Shown in pieces: positions 57,922 to 64,000 of a stretch of 64,000 nt of DNA (the first letter of the stretch is position 1; each line of letters opens with the position of its first letter). The notes under the pieces were generated by a model. The model did no database searches and was not told the DNA's origin. It saw nothing but the letters and a program-made list of their open reading frames with translations. A program made the position numbers and the translations under genes. This DNA is from Laspinema palackyanum D2c (lineage in GTDB: Bacteria; Cyanobacteriota; Cyanobacteriia; Cyanobacteriales; Laspinemataceae), in the NCBI RefSeq assembly GCF_025370875.1, contig NZ_JAMXFD010000012.1:62001-126000 (forward strand), given 5' to 3'.

Positions 57922-58407
57922 ATGAAAAAACAACAGCAGTTACTCTCCATGCCAGCAAACACTTCTTCTGTTACCGAACTCACCGAGAGCCTTTCCCCCT
58001 TGTCTGCCGCCGTCCCCCCCAATGCAGAAGCCAGCCTAGAACACGCCCTCACCCTACCCGCTTCCCTAGAACTCTCACCACCCCCACCACCCCAGGCTGC
58101 ACCCAAAACCCGTAGCCCTAAATCCCGTCAGGGGGCCTGGAGTGTGTTCGCTTCCACCTTCGTGACCATTTTCCTAGCTGAATTAGGGGATAAAACCCAA
58201 GTCGCCACCCTGTTAATGACCGCTGAATCCCAATCTCCCTGGATTGTCTTTGCCGGTGCCGGTTCCGCATTGGTCGCGACTAGCTTGTTAGGGGTCCTCC
58301 TTGGTCGCTGGTTAGCAACTCGCATCTCCCCCAAAACTATCGAAAAATCAGCGGGAGTTGTCCTGCTGTTTGTCTCTGCCATGCTGGTGTGGGATATTCT
58401 GCATTAA
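57922..58407 (+). CDS. Half-size UPF0016/GDT1-family manganese exporter-like protein (first of pair)
   Basis: A 161-residue protein. A Pro/Ser-rich, probably cytosolic N-terminal region (~1-70) precedes three membrane helices, the first with the family motif AELGDKTQVATL. Full-length GDT1/TMEM165/Mnx proteins have two such motifs in one chain; here each half is separate and the second half follows 82 bp downstream. I recall half-size pairs in cyanobacteria being described as hemi-manganese exchangers (Hmx1/Hmx2) that act together. Start ATG 57922 is chosen as the first with coding character; an upstream frame exists. Transport of Mn2+ is inferred from family. Confidence 0.85.
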   Translation: MKKQQQLLSMPANTSSVTELTESLSPLSAAVPPNAEASLEHALTLPASLELSPPPPPQAAPKTRSPKSRQGAWSVFASTFVTIFLAELGDKTQVATLLMTAESQSPWIVFAGAGSALVATSLLGVLLGRWLATRISPKTIEKSAGVVLLFVSAMLVWDILH

Positions 58408-58489
58408 AATCGACTCTTCACGGCAGCCCCACCCTTTCCCTCGTTTCTTTGTTCAGGACCCTTTTAAACCTCAAGCAGGATAGCAAACA

Positions 58490-58828
58490 ATGGACTGGCA
58501 ACTTCTCGGCGTAAGTTTTATCACGATTTTTTTAGCAGAATTGGGAGACAAAAGCCAAGTGGCGGCGATCGCCCTCGGAGGTAGCTCAAAATTCCCGCAG
58601 TCGGTATTTTTCGGAACTGCTGGTGCCCTTGTTTTAGCCAGTTTGCTCGGAGTGTTAGCAGGAGAAGGGGTAGCCCAACTCCTTCCGGCCCATCTCCTCA
58701 AGGCGATCGCCGCCCTGGGTTTTGCCATCATTGCCCTACGTCTCCTGTTCGGCAAAGAAGAGGACGACGACGAAGACTCTTCCTCCGACGCAGAAACCCC
58801 CGCAATTGCCCTCTCAGACCCCGATTAA
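58490..58828 (+). CDS. Half-size UPF0016/GDT1-family manganese exporter-like protein (second of pair)
   Basis: A 112-residue protein with three membrane helices, the motif AELGDKSQVAAI in the first, and an acidic C-terminal tail (KEEDDDEDSSSDAE). It has the same topology as the upstream protein but without its N-terminal extension, so the two likely assemble head-to-tail as a heterodimer that recreates the two-motif exporter. A CAGGA-like site lies near the ATG. A symmetric hairpin terminator follows (58862-58881). Confidence 0.87.
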   Translation: MDWQLLGVSFITIFLAELGDKSQVAAIALGGSSKFPQSVFFGTAGALVLASLLGVLAGEGVAQLLPAHLLKAIAALGFAIIALRLLFGKEEDDDEDSSSDAETPAIALSDPD

Positions 58829-58857
58829 ATCTGCGTAAGTTCTGCCTAAGCATAAGC

Positions 58858-58886
58858 AAAAGCCCCCAGATAACTGGGGGCCTTTT
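58858..58886. terminator. Bidirectional hairpin terminator between convergent genes
   Basis: GCCCCCAG-ATAA-CTGGGGGC (58862-58881) is a perfect 8-bp stem with AAAA on the left and CTTTT on the right, so it can stop transcription from both sides. Confidence 0.85.
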
Positions 58887-58915
58887 ACTGACTTAAATTT
58901 TCTATCCGAAAACCC

Positions 58916-59431
58916 TTATGAAGCGAGGCGTTGTTGTTGATTGCGATACATCCAACTCAGCAAAATGCCACTGCTGCCTAGTTTGAACAGTTCCAGCATC
59001 CAATACCCTTGCTGCATTTGATTCATGCCCGAGGGAATCCCTTGCATCGGCTCAAATACATTCAGTTGCATCGCCAAAGCGCTCATTTGCGGCGTTAAGC
59101 TATAGGTATCAATCAACACCACCAATAGCAGGATAACGGATAGGAGAATAGCAGGAATGGTCCAGTTGGGGTTAAATTGATGCCGTTTAACCACCGTGAG
59201 AATTCCGGTCAAAACTAACGCGGCACATAATAATTCAATCCGATTAAACATCCCAAATAGTAGATAACCGGCGGAAGCAAACCCGGCGGCTTTCATCATT
59301 CCTGCTGCATACATACTGGGCAGAATCACCAGATCTAGCAACAGGCAGGCACTCAGCCAGAACCCCAGGCTGAATAGGACGATGGTTTGCCAGATCGGTT
59401 GTTTGATTGTAACCGTTGGATTCGTTTCCAT
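58916..59431 (-). CDS. Four-helix membrane protein of unknown function
   Basis: A 171-residue protein with four predicted membrane helices: IVLFSLGFWLSACLLLDLVI, a segment around ASAGYLLFGMFNRIELLCAA, TIPAILLSVILLLVVLID, and LELFKLGSSGILLSWMY. The polar loop between helices 3 and 4 contains QGIPSGMNQMQQGYW. The layout resembles DUF4149-like cyanobacterial membrane proteins, but I cannot name the family with confidence. It is divergent from queC, with an inverted repeat (59496-59527) upstream that may regulate it. Confidence 0.72.
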   Translation of the reverse strand: METNPTVTIKQPIWQTIVLFSLGFWLSACLLLDLVILPSMYAAGMMKAAGFASAGYLLFGMFNRIELLCAALVLTGILTVVKRHQFNPNWTIPAILLSVILLLVVLIDTYSLTPQMSALAMQLNVFEPMQGIPSGMNQMQQGYWMLELFKLGSSGILLSWMYRNQQQRLAS

Positions 59432-59495
59432 AAAATTTCCTCTACCGCTCCGTCTTTGTTTTTAGCTTAACGAATCAGCCCGGGAAAATCCATAA

Positions 59496-59527
59496 AGTAA
59501 CATTTCAAAAGGATACAAAATGTTACT
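59496..59527. promoter_or_regulatory. 10-bp inverted repeat, putative operator in a divergent promoter region
   Basis: AGTAACATTT (59496-59505) pairs with AAATGTTACT (59518-59527) around a 12-nt centre. It lies 65 bp upstream of the membrane-protein gene, a typical operator position. It is AT-rich and not a hairpin terminator. It does not fit the NtcA consensus GTAN8TAC. Confidence 0.45.
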
Positions 59528-59681
59528 AAAATGAAGGGAATTACCCGAAAAAATGTAAACATTTATTGCAGAGGGTCCAAGGGAGGGGAGGAATGGGGTC
59601 CCAGGACCCGGAGACAGATGCCGGGGCGATCGCATTCCACTCCCTGGGAGAATAGTAAAAAAGGCTCACCCAGAAAAAAGC

Positions 59682-60368
59682 GTGAAAGCAGTTATTTTAT
59701 TATCCGGAGGATTGGACTCCTCCACGGTGCTCTACCAAGCCAAAGCCGATGGCTGCACCTGTTATGCCATGTCCTTTGATTACCAACAACGGCATCGCCG
59801 GGAACTCGAAGCAGCCAGGGCGATCGCCCAATCGGCGGGGGTCGCCGAACATCAAATTGTCTCCTTTGACTTGCGACAGTGGGGAGGGTCCGCCCTCACC
59901 GACGACAACATGGACCTCCCCTGCGATCGCTCCCTAGAGGAAATGGCTCAGAGTATTCCCATCACCTACGTTCCTGCTCGAAATACCATCTTTCTGAGCT
60001 TTGCCCTCGCCTACGCCGAAGCCATCGATGCCCGTCGGGTTTACATTGGGGTGAATGCGATCGACTATTCCGGCTATCCCGACTGCCGTCCCGACTATAT
60101 CCAAGCCATGCAGAATGTCTTTCGACTCGGGACAAAACAGGGGAGAGAATCCGAGACAACAGAAATTGTCACCCCCCTAATTGAGCTGAAAAAAACCGAA
60201 ATCATCGAACTGGGGAATCAGTTAGGGGTCCCCTGGGAAAAAACCTGGTCCTGTTATGCCGGAGGCGATCGCCCTTGTGGAGTCTGTGACTCTTGTCAGT
60301 TAAGGTTAGCCGCATTTTCAGAACTGGGATTAACCGATCCCCTCCCCTACCTTCAACGGGGTTCTTAA
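59682..60368 (+). CDS. queC: 7-cyano-7-deazaguanine synthase QueC
   Basis: A 228-residue ATP-pyrophosphatase: LLSGGLDSSTVLYQA is the PP-loop, DYSGYPDCRPDYIQAMQNVF the substrate region, and CYAGGDRPCGVCDSCQLR the zinc-binding Cys cluster. It converts 7-carboxy-7-deazaguanine to preQ0 in queuosine synthesis. The start is GTG at 59682; an AAAGG-like site lies upstream. No preQ1 riboswitch consensus was seen in the leader and no other que gene is adjacent. Confidence 0.96.
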   Translation: MKAVILLSGGLDSSTVLYQAKADGCTCYAMSFDYQQRHRRELEAARAIAQSAGVAEHQIVSFDLRQWGGSALTDDNMDLPCDRSLEEMAQSIPITYVPARNTIFLSFALAYAEAIDARRVYIGVNAIDYSGYPDCRPDYIQAMQNVFRLGTKQGRESETTEIVTPLIELKKTEIIELGNQLGVPWEKTWSCYAGGDRPCGVCDSCQLRLAAFSELGLTDPLPYLQRGS

Positions 60369-60939
60369 CCCGAAATTATCACGAATCCCCCTGCTCGGGG
60401 TCGGTTTTACATAGGGAGAACACCCCGGGTTTTAGTCCCTTCGCCATCCCGTAGGGCATCGGCTTTTTAAAGACTGAGAAACTCCTAGAGTATGCTCTAT
60501 TCCCCCTGAATCGAGTCAAGGGGATTCGCTTTCTTGTGCCTAAATTTAAGGGTTCATCTGAAAATTTGCCTGAGTCCGGCAAAAGAGCAAAACCATTCCT
60601 TAAGATAGAGGGTTGCCTTTGCCAACGGCTCTACAATGTTTAAAGTCTACAGCCTAAATTAGGCAGGAAAGCAGTGACCCGGTTCGGGACAACTCAAACC
60701 TTGCCCAAATCCCCGCCCCTGGGGTATCCGCCAGAATTGGCAGGGTTCCAAACCCACATCCTCAAGGTCGAGTTTTATAGGGTGGCGGACTCCACCAGAC
60801 AAAGCTTCCTCTATCTGGAGAATCATGATCTGCTCTTGTTAATCTAACTTTTTTCAAAAGTATCATCTTCCTCTGGTTTGTTGTCATATTCTCAGCCTAA
60901 TTGTTAACCTAGAAATGTTGTAGCAACGATAGGAACGAC
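60369..60939. other. Non-coding region upstream of the CopG-like gene
   Basis: No gene recognised in 571 bp. It includes AGCCTAAATTAGGC (about 60652-60665) and other small palindromes. The last 90 bp are AT-rich and probably hold the promoter. Confidence 0.45.
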
Positions 60940-61128
60940 ATGGCTAGAGATTATATGCTTAGGATTCGATTAAATACTCAAGAATTAGACCGCCTGAAAG
61001 CAGAAGCTGAACGGCGTGAACTTTCAATGTCAGAAGTAATTCGAGACTACATTAAACGAATGCCTAAACCCAAAAAAGGTTCAGATGGATTATTAGATGA
61101 AGTTCAAACGCCAGCAATGGTGGAATGA
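60940..61128 (+). CDS. CopG/ribbon-helix-helix small DNA-binding protein
   Basis: A 62-residue protein: YMLRIRLNTQELDRLKAEAE gives the beta strand and first helix, and ERRELSMSEVIRDYIKRMPK the second helix of a ribbon-helix-helix fold. Such proteins are often antitoxins or plasmid-type repressors. The stop overlaps an ATG (ATGA) of a frame opening MKISVTSEYF at 61125, which suggests a translationally coupled partner, but that frame loses coding character after about 25 residues where it meets the end of the convergent gene. The partner therefore seems truncated, leaving a solitary antitoxin-like gene. Confidence 0.75.
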   Translation: MARDYMLRIRLNTQELDRLKAEAERRELSMSEVIRDYIKRMPKPKKGSDGLLDEVQTPAMVE

Positions 61129-61200
61129 AAATTTCTGTCACATCAGAATATTTTCAGCAAGATAGCATCTTGAATTGGATCGGGTACTTAAAAACGAGTT

Positions 61201-62928
61201 CTAATGATCATCAACATCTAAATCGGGTGGGGAAGAGGAGACTGACTCCTCATCCTCATCCTGATTCTCATCCTCATAGAAATCGAAATGCTGTGAAGAA
61301 GACCGGAGCAATTCGTCCTCCTCCAGATCGAAATCGCGGGATGCAGAGGAGGAGTGTTGCTCAGACTCATCGAGATCGAAATCCGATCCTGACGAAGGAG
61401 ACTCCTGCTCTGGGGTATTCAGTTCTAAATCCGTGGGCAAGGAGTCAAACGAGTCTAGGTTAGATGAGATGGGGTTTGTCACTTCGGGACGATAAATCCG
61501 AATTTGGTTCAAACGAGGGCCTTCCGTAGAGACCACCGTAAATTCCAAATTATCGTAGAGGAGGGTTTCCCCCTCCGCTGGGATTTTTTGGAACTGATAG
61601 AGGAGGAAACCCCCCAGGGTCTGATATTCATCGGTCAGGGGTAAGTCAAAATTGAGCAATTCATTGACTTCTTCCAAGTTCATTTGAGCTTGGACCATCC
61701 AGGTTTGCTCATCGACCATTTGGATGGTTAACTCTTCAGAATCGGAGAGTTCGGGACTCTCGCCAATAATTTGGGCGACTAAATCACTAATGGTTACTAA
61801 ACCGGCAGTCCCGCCAAATTCATCAACCACCATGACCATTGGTCGTTGCGATCGCTGGACGATGGGCAACAACTCGCTTAAAGGGGTATATTCGGCAACG
61901 AACCGCGCCGGACGAATCCAGGGCGCTAGGGGAGTATCTGGGGTGAGGACTCCCTGGGCTAAAGGTCCGGCCAATTCTTTAAAATAGATGATACCGCGAA
62001 CGTCATCTAAAGATTCCCCAATCACCGGATAGCGGGAGTGACCTGTACTCACCACCTCGTTGAGCAACATTTGAAAGGTGGCATCATAAGAGATCCCATG
62101 AATGCTCGTTCGAGGCACCATCACTTCCCGAGCACAGACTTCCCCAAATTCAAACACATTATTGAGCAGTTCTCGCTCCTCGGCTTCTAATCCTGTGGAT
62201 TCGCGTTCCGTGGCGATAATCAGTTGTAATTCTTCAGGAGTGATGCGATTGGACCAAGCCTGAGCGTTAAAGCGAATACCCCCTAGACTGAGGAGCCAGC
62301 GGGTTGAGCGGTCCAGGATCCAGATAAAGGGGTGAAAAAATCGGGCGATCGCCAAACTCGGGGGGCCCAGGAGTCGCGCCAGTTGCTCAGAATAGAGCAA
62401 CGCCAAAGTTTTGGGACATAATTCGCCGAGGACAATTTGCAAATAAGCCACGATTAAAAAGGCCAGGGGGATTGCCAGGGAATGAGCGATCACCTGAGCA
62501 ATATCCGGCCTAATTGGCAACCAGACGATCCATTCGGCCACTAAAACCGCCATCGTATTTTCCCCAATCCAGCCTAGGGCCAGACTGGAGAGGGTAATGC
62601 CTAACTGAGTCGTCGAGAGCAGACGCTCGATATTGCGATGGAGATGTTGGACAATTTTGGCCTGGATGTCGCCATTATCGGCCAAATGATTAATCCGCGA
62701 TCGCCGCACGGAAACGATCGCAAATTCCGTCGTCACGAAAAAAGCATTAATGGCGATCAGTCCAAAGACCGCAAGCAACCGCAGTACGACATCTTGCCAG
62801 GTCTGAAGGGAATTCCCCGGGACCACCACCGCTAAATGACTCGCGATCGCACTGCCGGAGTGCAATCCCACGACCCCCAGGGTGACCATCCCACCCACCG
62901 CAGAAAAATAGCTTAAAGAACGCACCAC
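61201..62928 (-). CDS. CNNM/CorC-type (DUF21-CBS-CorC_HlyC) membrane protein with acidic repeat tail
   Basis: A 575-residue protein. After two N-terminal hydrophobic segments, the DUF21/CNNM membrane domain (~50-235: FFVTTEFAIVSVRRSRINHL onward) is followed by two CBS domains (~250-370, with REVMVPRTSIHGI), a CorC_HlyC transporter-associated domain (~385-465) and an extraordinary acidic tail (~500-575). The family is implicated in Mg2+/Co2+ or Na+-coupled export. The tail repeats an SSxxFDLDE-like unit (SGSDFDLDESE, SASRDFDLEEDE, SSQHFDFYEDEN) and is about half Ser, Asp and Glu. Substrate is inferred from family only. Confidence 0.88.
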   Translation of the reverse strand: MVRSLSYFSAVGGMVTLGVVGLHSGSAIASHLAVVVPGNSLQTWQDVVLRLLAVFGLIAINAFFVTTEFAIVSVRRSRINHLADNGDIQAKIVQHLHRNIERLLSTTQLGITLSSLALGWIGENTMAVLVAEWIVWLPIRPDIAQVIAHSLAIPLAFLIVAYLQIVLGELCPKTLALLYSEQLARLLGPPSLAIARFFHPFIWILDRSTRWLLSLGGIRFNAQAWSNRITPEELQLIIATERESTGLEAEERELLNNVFEFGEVCAREVMVPRTSIHGISYDATFQMLLNEVVSTGHSRYPVIGESLDDVRGIIYFKELAGPLAQGVLTPDTPLAPWIRPARFVAEYTPLSELLPIVQRSQRPMVMVVDEFGGTAGLVTISDLVAQIIGESPELSDSEELTIQMVDEQTWMVQAQMNLEEVNELLNFDLPLTDEYQTLGGFLLYQFQKIPAEGETLLYDNLEFTVVSTEGPRLNQIRIYRPEVTNPISSNLDSFDSLPTDLELNTPEQESPSSGSDFDLDESEQHSSSASRDFDLEEDELLRSSSQHFDFYEDENQDEDEESVSSSPPDLDVDDH

Positions 62929-63106
62929 TGCAACTCATCTTGAAACATTTGGATTACCCATTTTAACCTTGACCGTTTGGCACTGGAGCGTTAACGGCGA
63001 AAAATTAGTCCCCGTCGCCATAGCAGGACATCCCCCTAACTTAACCCCAATGCTAGGGTTGATTAGAGGGCTTGTGGAACGACCTGTGCTCAGAAGAGTC
63101 CCCGGT

Positions 63107-63781
63107 CTATTGGACCGGAATTTCTGACATTTTTAGTTCAAGTTCCTGATCGGGATAGTCCGTCAGGGTCAAGGACAGTTTCTGTGCATTTTCCAGCAAG
63201 GCCGAGGGAATGCTGACGGTCCCGGAATAGCTCTGATCCCCCGGGGGCAAATCTCCCGGCAATCCTTGGGTTGTCGCACTCAGCGATCGCCCCTTATCAT
63301 CGGTGACGTTCAAGAAACTGTACAGAAACTGTACCGATCGCGAACCGCCATTTTTTAAACTGACATCCAGCAACAGCGCGGACCCTTCTCGCCGCACCCC
63401 GGTGACCTGCAAACTCACGTCCTGGTCCTTGGTGGCGATCGGAAACCGCTCGTCTTTCTTCGGTTCTTCGGCGGCTTTGGCTTCTGCTTCCGGTTCCGCT
63501 GCTTTCGTTTCGGCCGCTTCCGGTTCCACTTCTTTGCCCGAGATTCTCGCCTTGACCGTTTTGATTACTTCGTCTTCCTTCAACAGCTTGAGCCCTTGAC
63601 CCTTCCCTGTCGCCGCAGGGGAATTTGATTCTCCCGAGGTATTCGGACGAACGTCAGGCTGGGTGACTTCCTTGAGCGCAGCTTTGCCTAACTCTAATCC
63701 TAGGGAGGCACTCAAGGCACCCGCGCCAAACATCATGGATAACAGTAAAAACGTCAGGACAACAGTTGGGTTGACTTTCAT
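63107..63781 (-). CDS. Membrane-anchored exported protein with Ala/Glu-rich linker
   Basis: A 224-residue protein with an N-terminal hydrophobic segment (NPTVVLTFLLLSMMFGAGAL) serving as anchor or signal peptide, a low-complexity linker (~95-125) of Glu, Ala, Lys and Pro (EVEPEAAETKAAEPEAEAKA) and a C-terminal beta-rich domain (~130-224) of DUF4352-like appearance (DVSLQVTGVRREGSALLLDV, SYSGTVSIPS). No catalytic motif is visible. It may be an extracytoplasmic binding module. The family is not identified with certainty; the reading frame is well supported. A divergent or upstream gene lies beyond the window end. Confidence 0.75.
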   Translation of the reverse strand: MKVNPTVVLTFLLLSMMFGAGALSASLGLELGKAALKEVTQPDVRPNTSGESNSPAATGKGQGLKLLKEDEVIKTVKARISGKEVEPEAAETKAAEPEAEAKAAEEPKKDERFPIATKDQDVSLQVTGVRREGSALLLDVSLKNGGSRSVQFLYSFLNVTDDKGRSLSATTQGLPGDLPPGDQSYSGTVSIPSALLENAQKLSLTLTDYPDQELELKMSEIPVQ

Positions 63782-64000
63782 AGTGTTTTTTTTCTTTTAT
63801 GCGATCGCCGCAATACCGACTCATTGTTCTAGCTTCAAGAGTACCTCGCCTTTCCCGGGGGGAAAATGACACCAGCCCTTGATAAACCCAGGCATCTCGA
63901 TTTTAATCCCTATTTTTTTATTCCATCTCGTTCTCAAAGAATCCGTTTCCCGCTTGGCTCCAACTGATGAGATCTCCGGTTGCACTCTACCCCTAGACAG

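Noticed and set aside
57741-58106. 121-codon minus-strand frame opposite the GDT1-like gene start
   Set aside because: Gly-rich antisense reading of a Pro-rich coding segment.
59496-59527. NtcA binding site
   Set aside because: The sequence gives GTAN8TAT on one strand only, not GTAN8TAC, and no suitably spaced -10 box is evident.
59582-59681. preQ1 riboswitch before queC
   Set aside because: The conserved preQ1-I core and its A-rich tail were not found in the leader.
61125-61463. 112-codon frame after the CopG-like gene
   Set aside because: Beyond about 25 codons it is the antisense of the acidic CNNM tail (His/Arg/Pro-rich), so it is not a complete gene.

Overview
The window is chromosomal DNA of a cyanobacterium, most likely a filamentous Oscillatoriales-type organism. 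The evidence is the allophycocyanin alpha-B gene (apcD), a tiny psb30/ycf12 photosystem II gene, a cyAbrB regulator, COP23-domain proteins, a half-size GDT1 pair, very frequent GCGATCGC (HIP1) octamers and many short palindromic repeats. No rRNA, tRNA or CRISPR array was recognised. The genus-level guess is inference.

Layout. 1-888: 3' part of cheB. 960-1354: a palindrome-bounded repeat element. 1.3-11.6 kb (minus strand): two nitrile-hydratase-leader (NHLP) type RiPP precursors, a fused leader-binding/YcaO cyclodehydratase, a cytochrome P450 and a 1764-residue Ser/Thr kinase-AAA-GAF-PP2C protein. This looks like an azol(in)e-forming (TOMM) natural-product locus and is the most novel item here. 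12-25 kb: Uma2 protein, then a five-gene chemotaxis/phototaxis operon (cheW, two giant PAS-MCP receptors, hybrid cheA, cheW). One receptor has an ethylene-receptor-type copper-binding membrane domain. 25-29 kb: accessory patch with an intact IS630-type element beside a truncated IS630 transposase, a HigB/HigA pair whose toxin carries a perfect 45-bp duplication, a frameshifted HicB remnant and several repeats. 28.5-46 kb: mostly housekeeping and signalling: response regulator, TPP riboswitch-thiC, orphan adenine methyltransferase, Tat/lipobox amine oxidase, GAF-PAS nucleotide cyclase, tsaE, yvcK-like gene, an Mla-type lipid transport pair, cyAbrB, lpxD, YkvA-like protein, rlmD and apcD. 46-64 kb: a second copy of the 960-1223 repeat, two adjacent DUF1565-COP23 exported proteins (one with an added trypsin-like protease), recJ, PAS-CRP regulator, response regulator, psb30, YkgJ-like protein, paired half-size Mn-exporter-like proteins, queC, a CopG-like regulator, a CNNM/CorC-like protein with a repetitive acidic tail, and an anchored exported protein.

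How genes may work together. The precursor peptides (cores ending PYTCLC and PYLTI) would be bound by the N-terminal region of the cyclodehydratase and heterocyclised at Cys/Thr. No flavin azoline dehydrogenase is visible, so the P450 is a candidate tailoring oxidase. The receptors, CheW proteins and hybrid CheA form one array for motility control. The Mla-like ATPase and MCE protein act on lipid traffic with a permease encoded elsewhere. All protein calls rest on motifs read from the translations; no database search was run.
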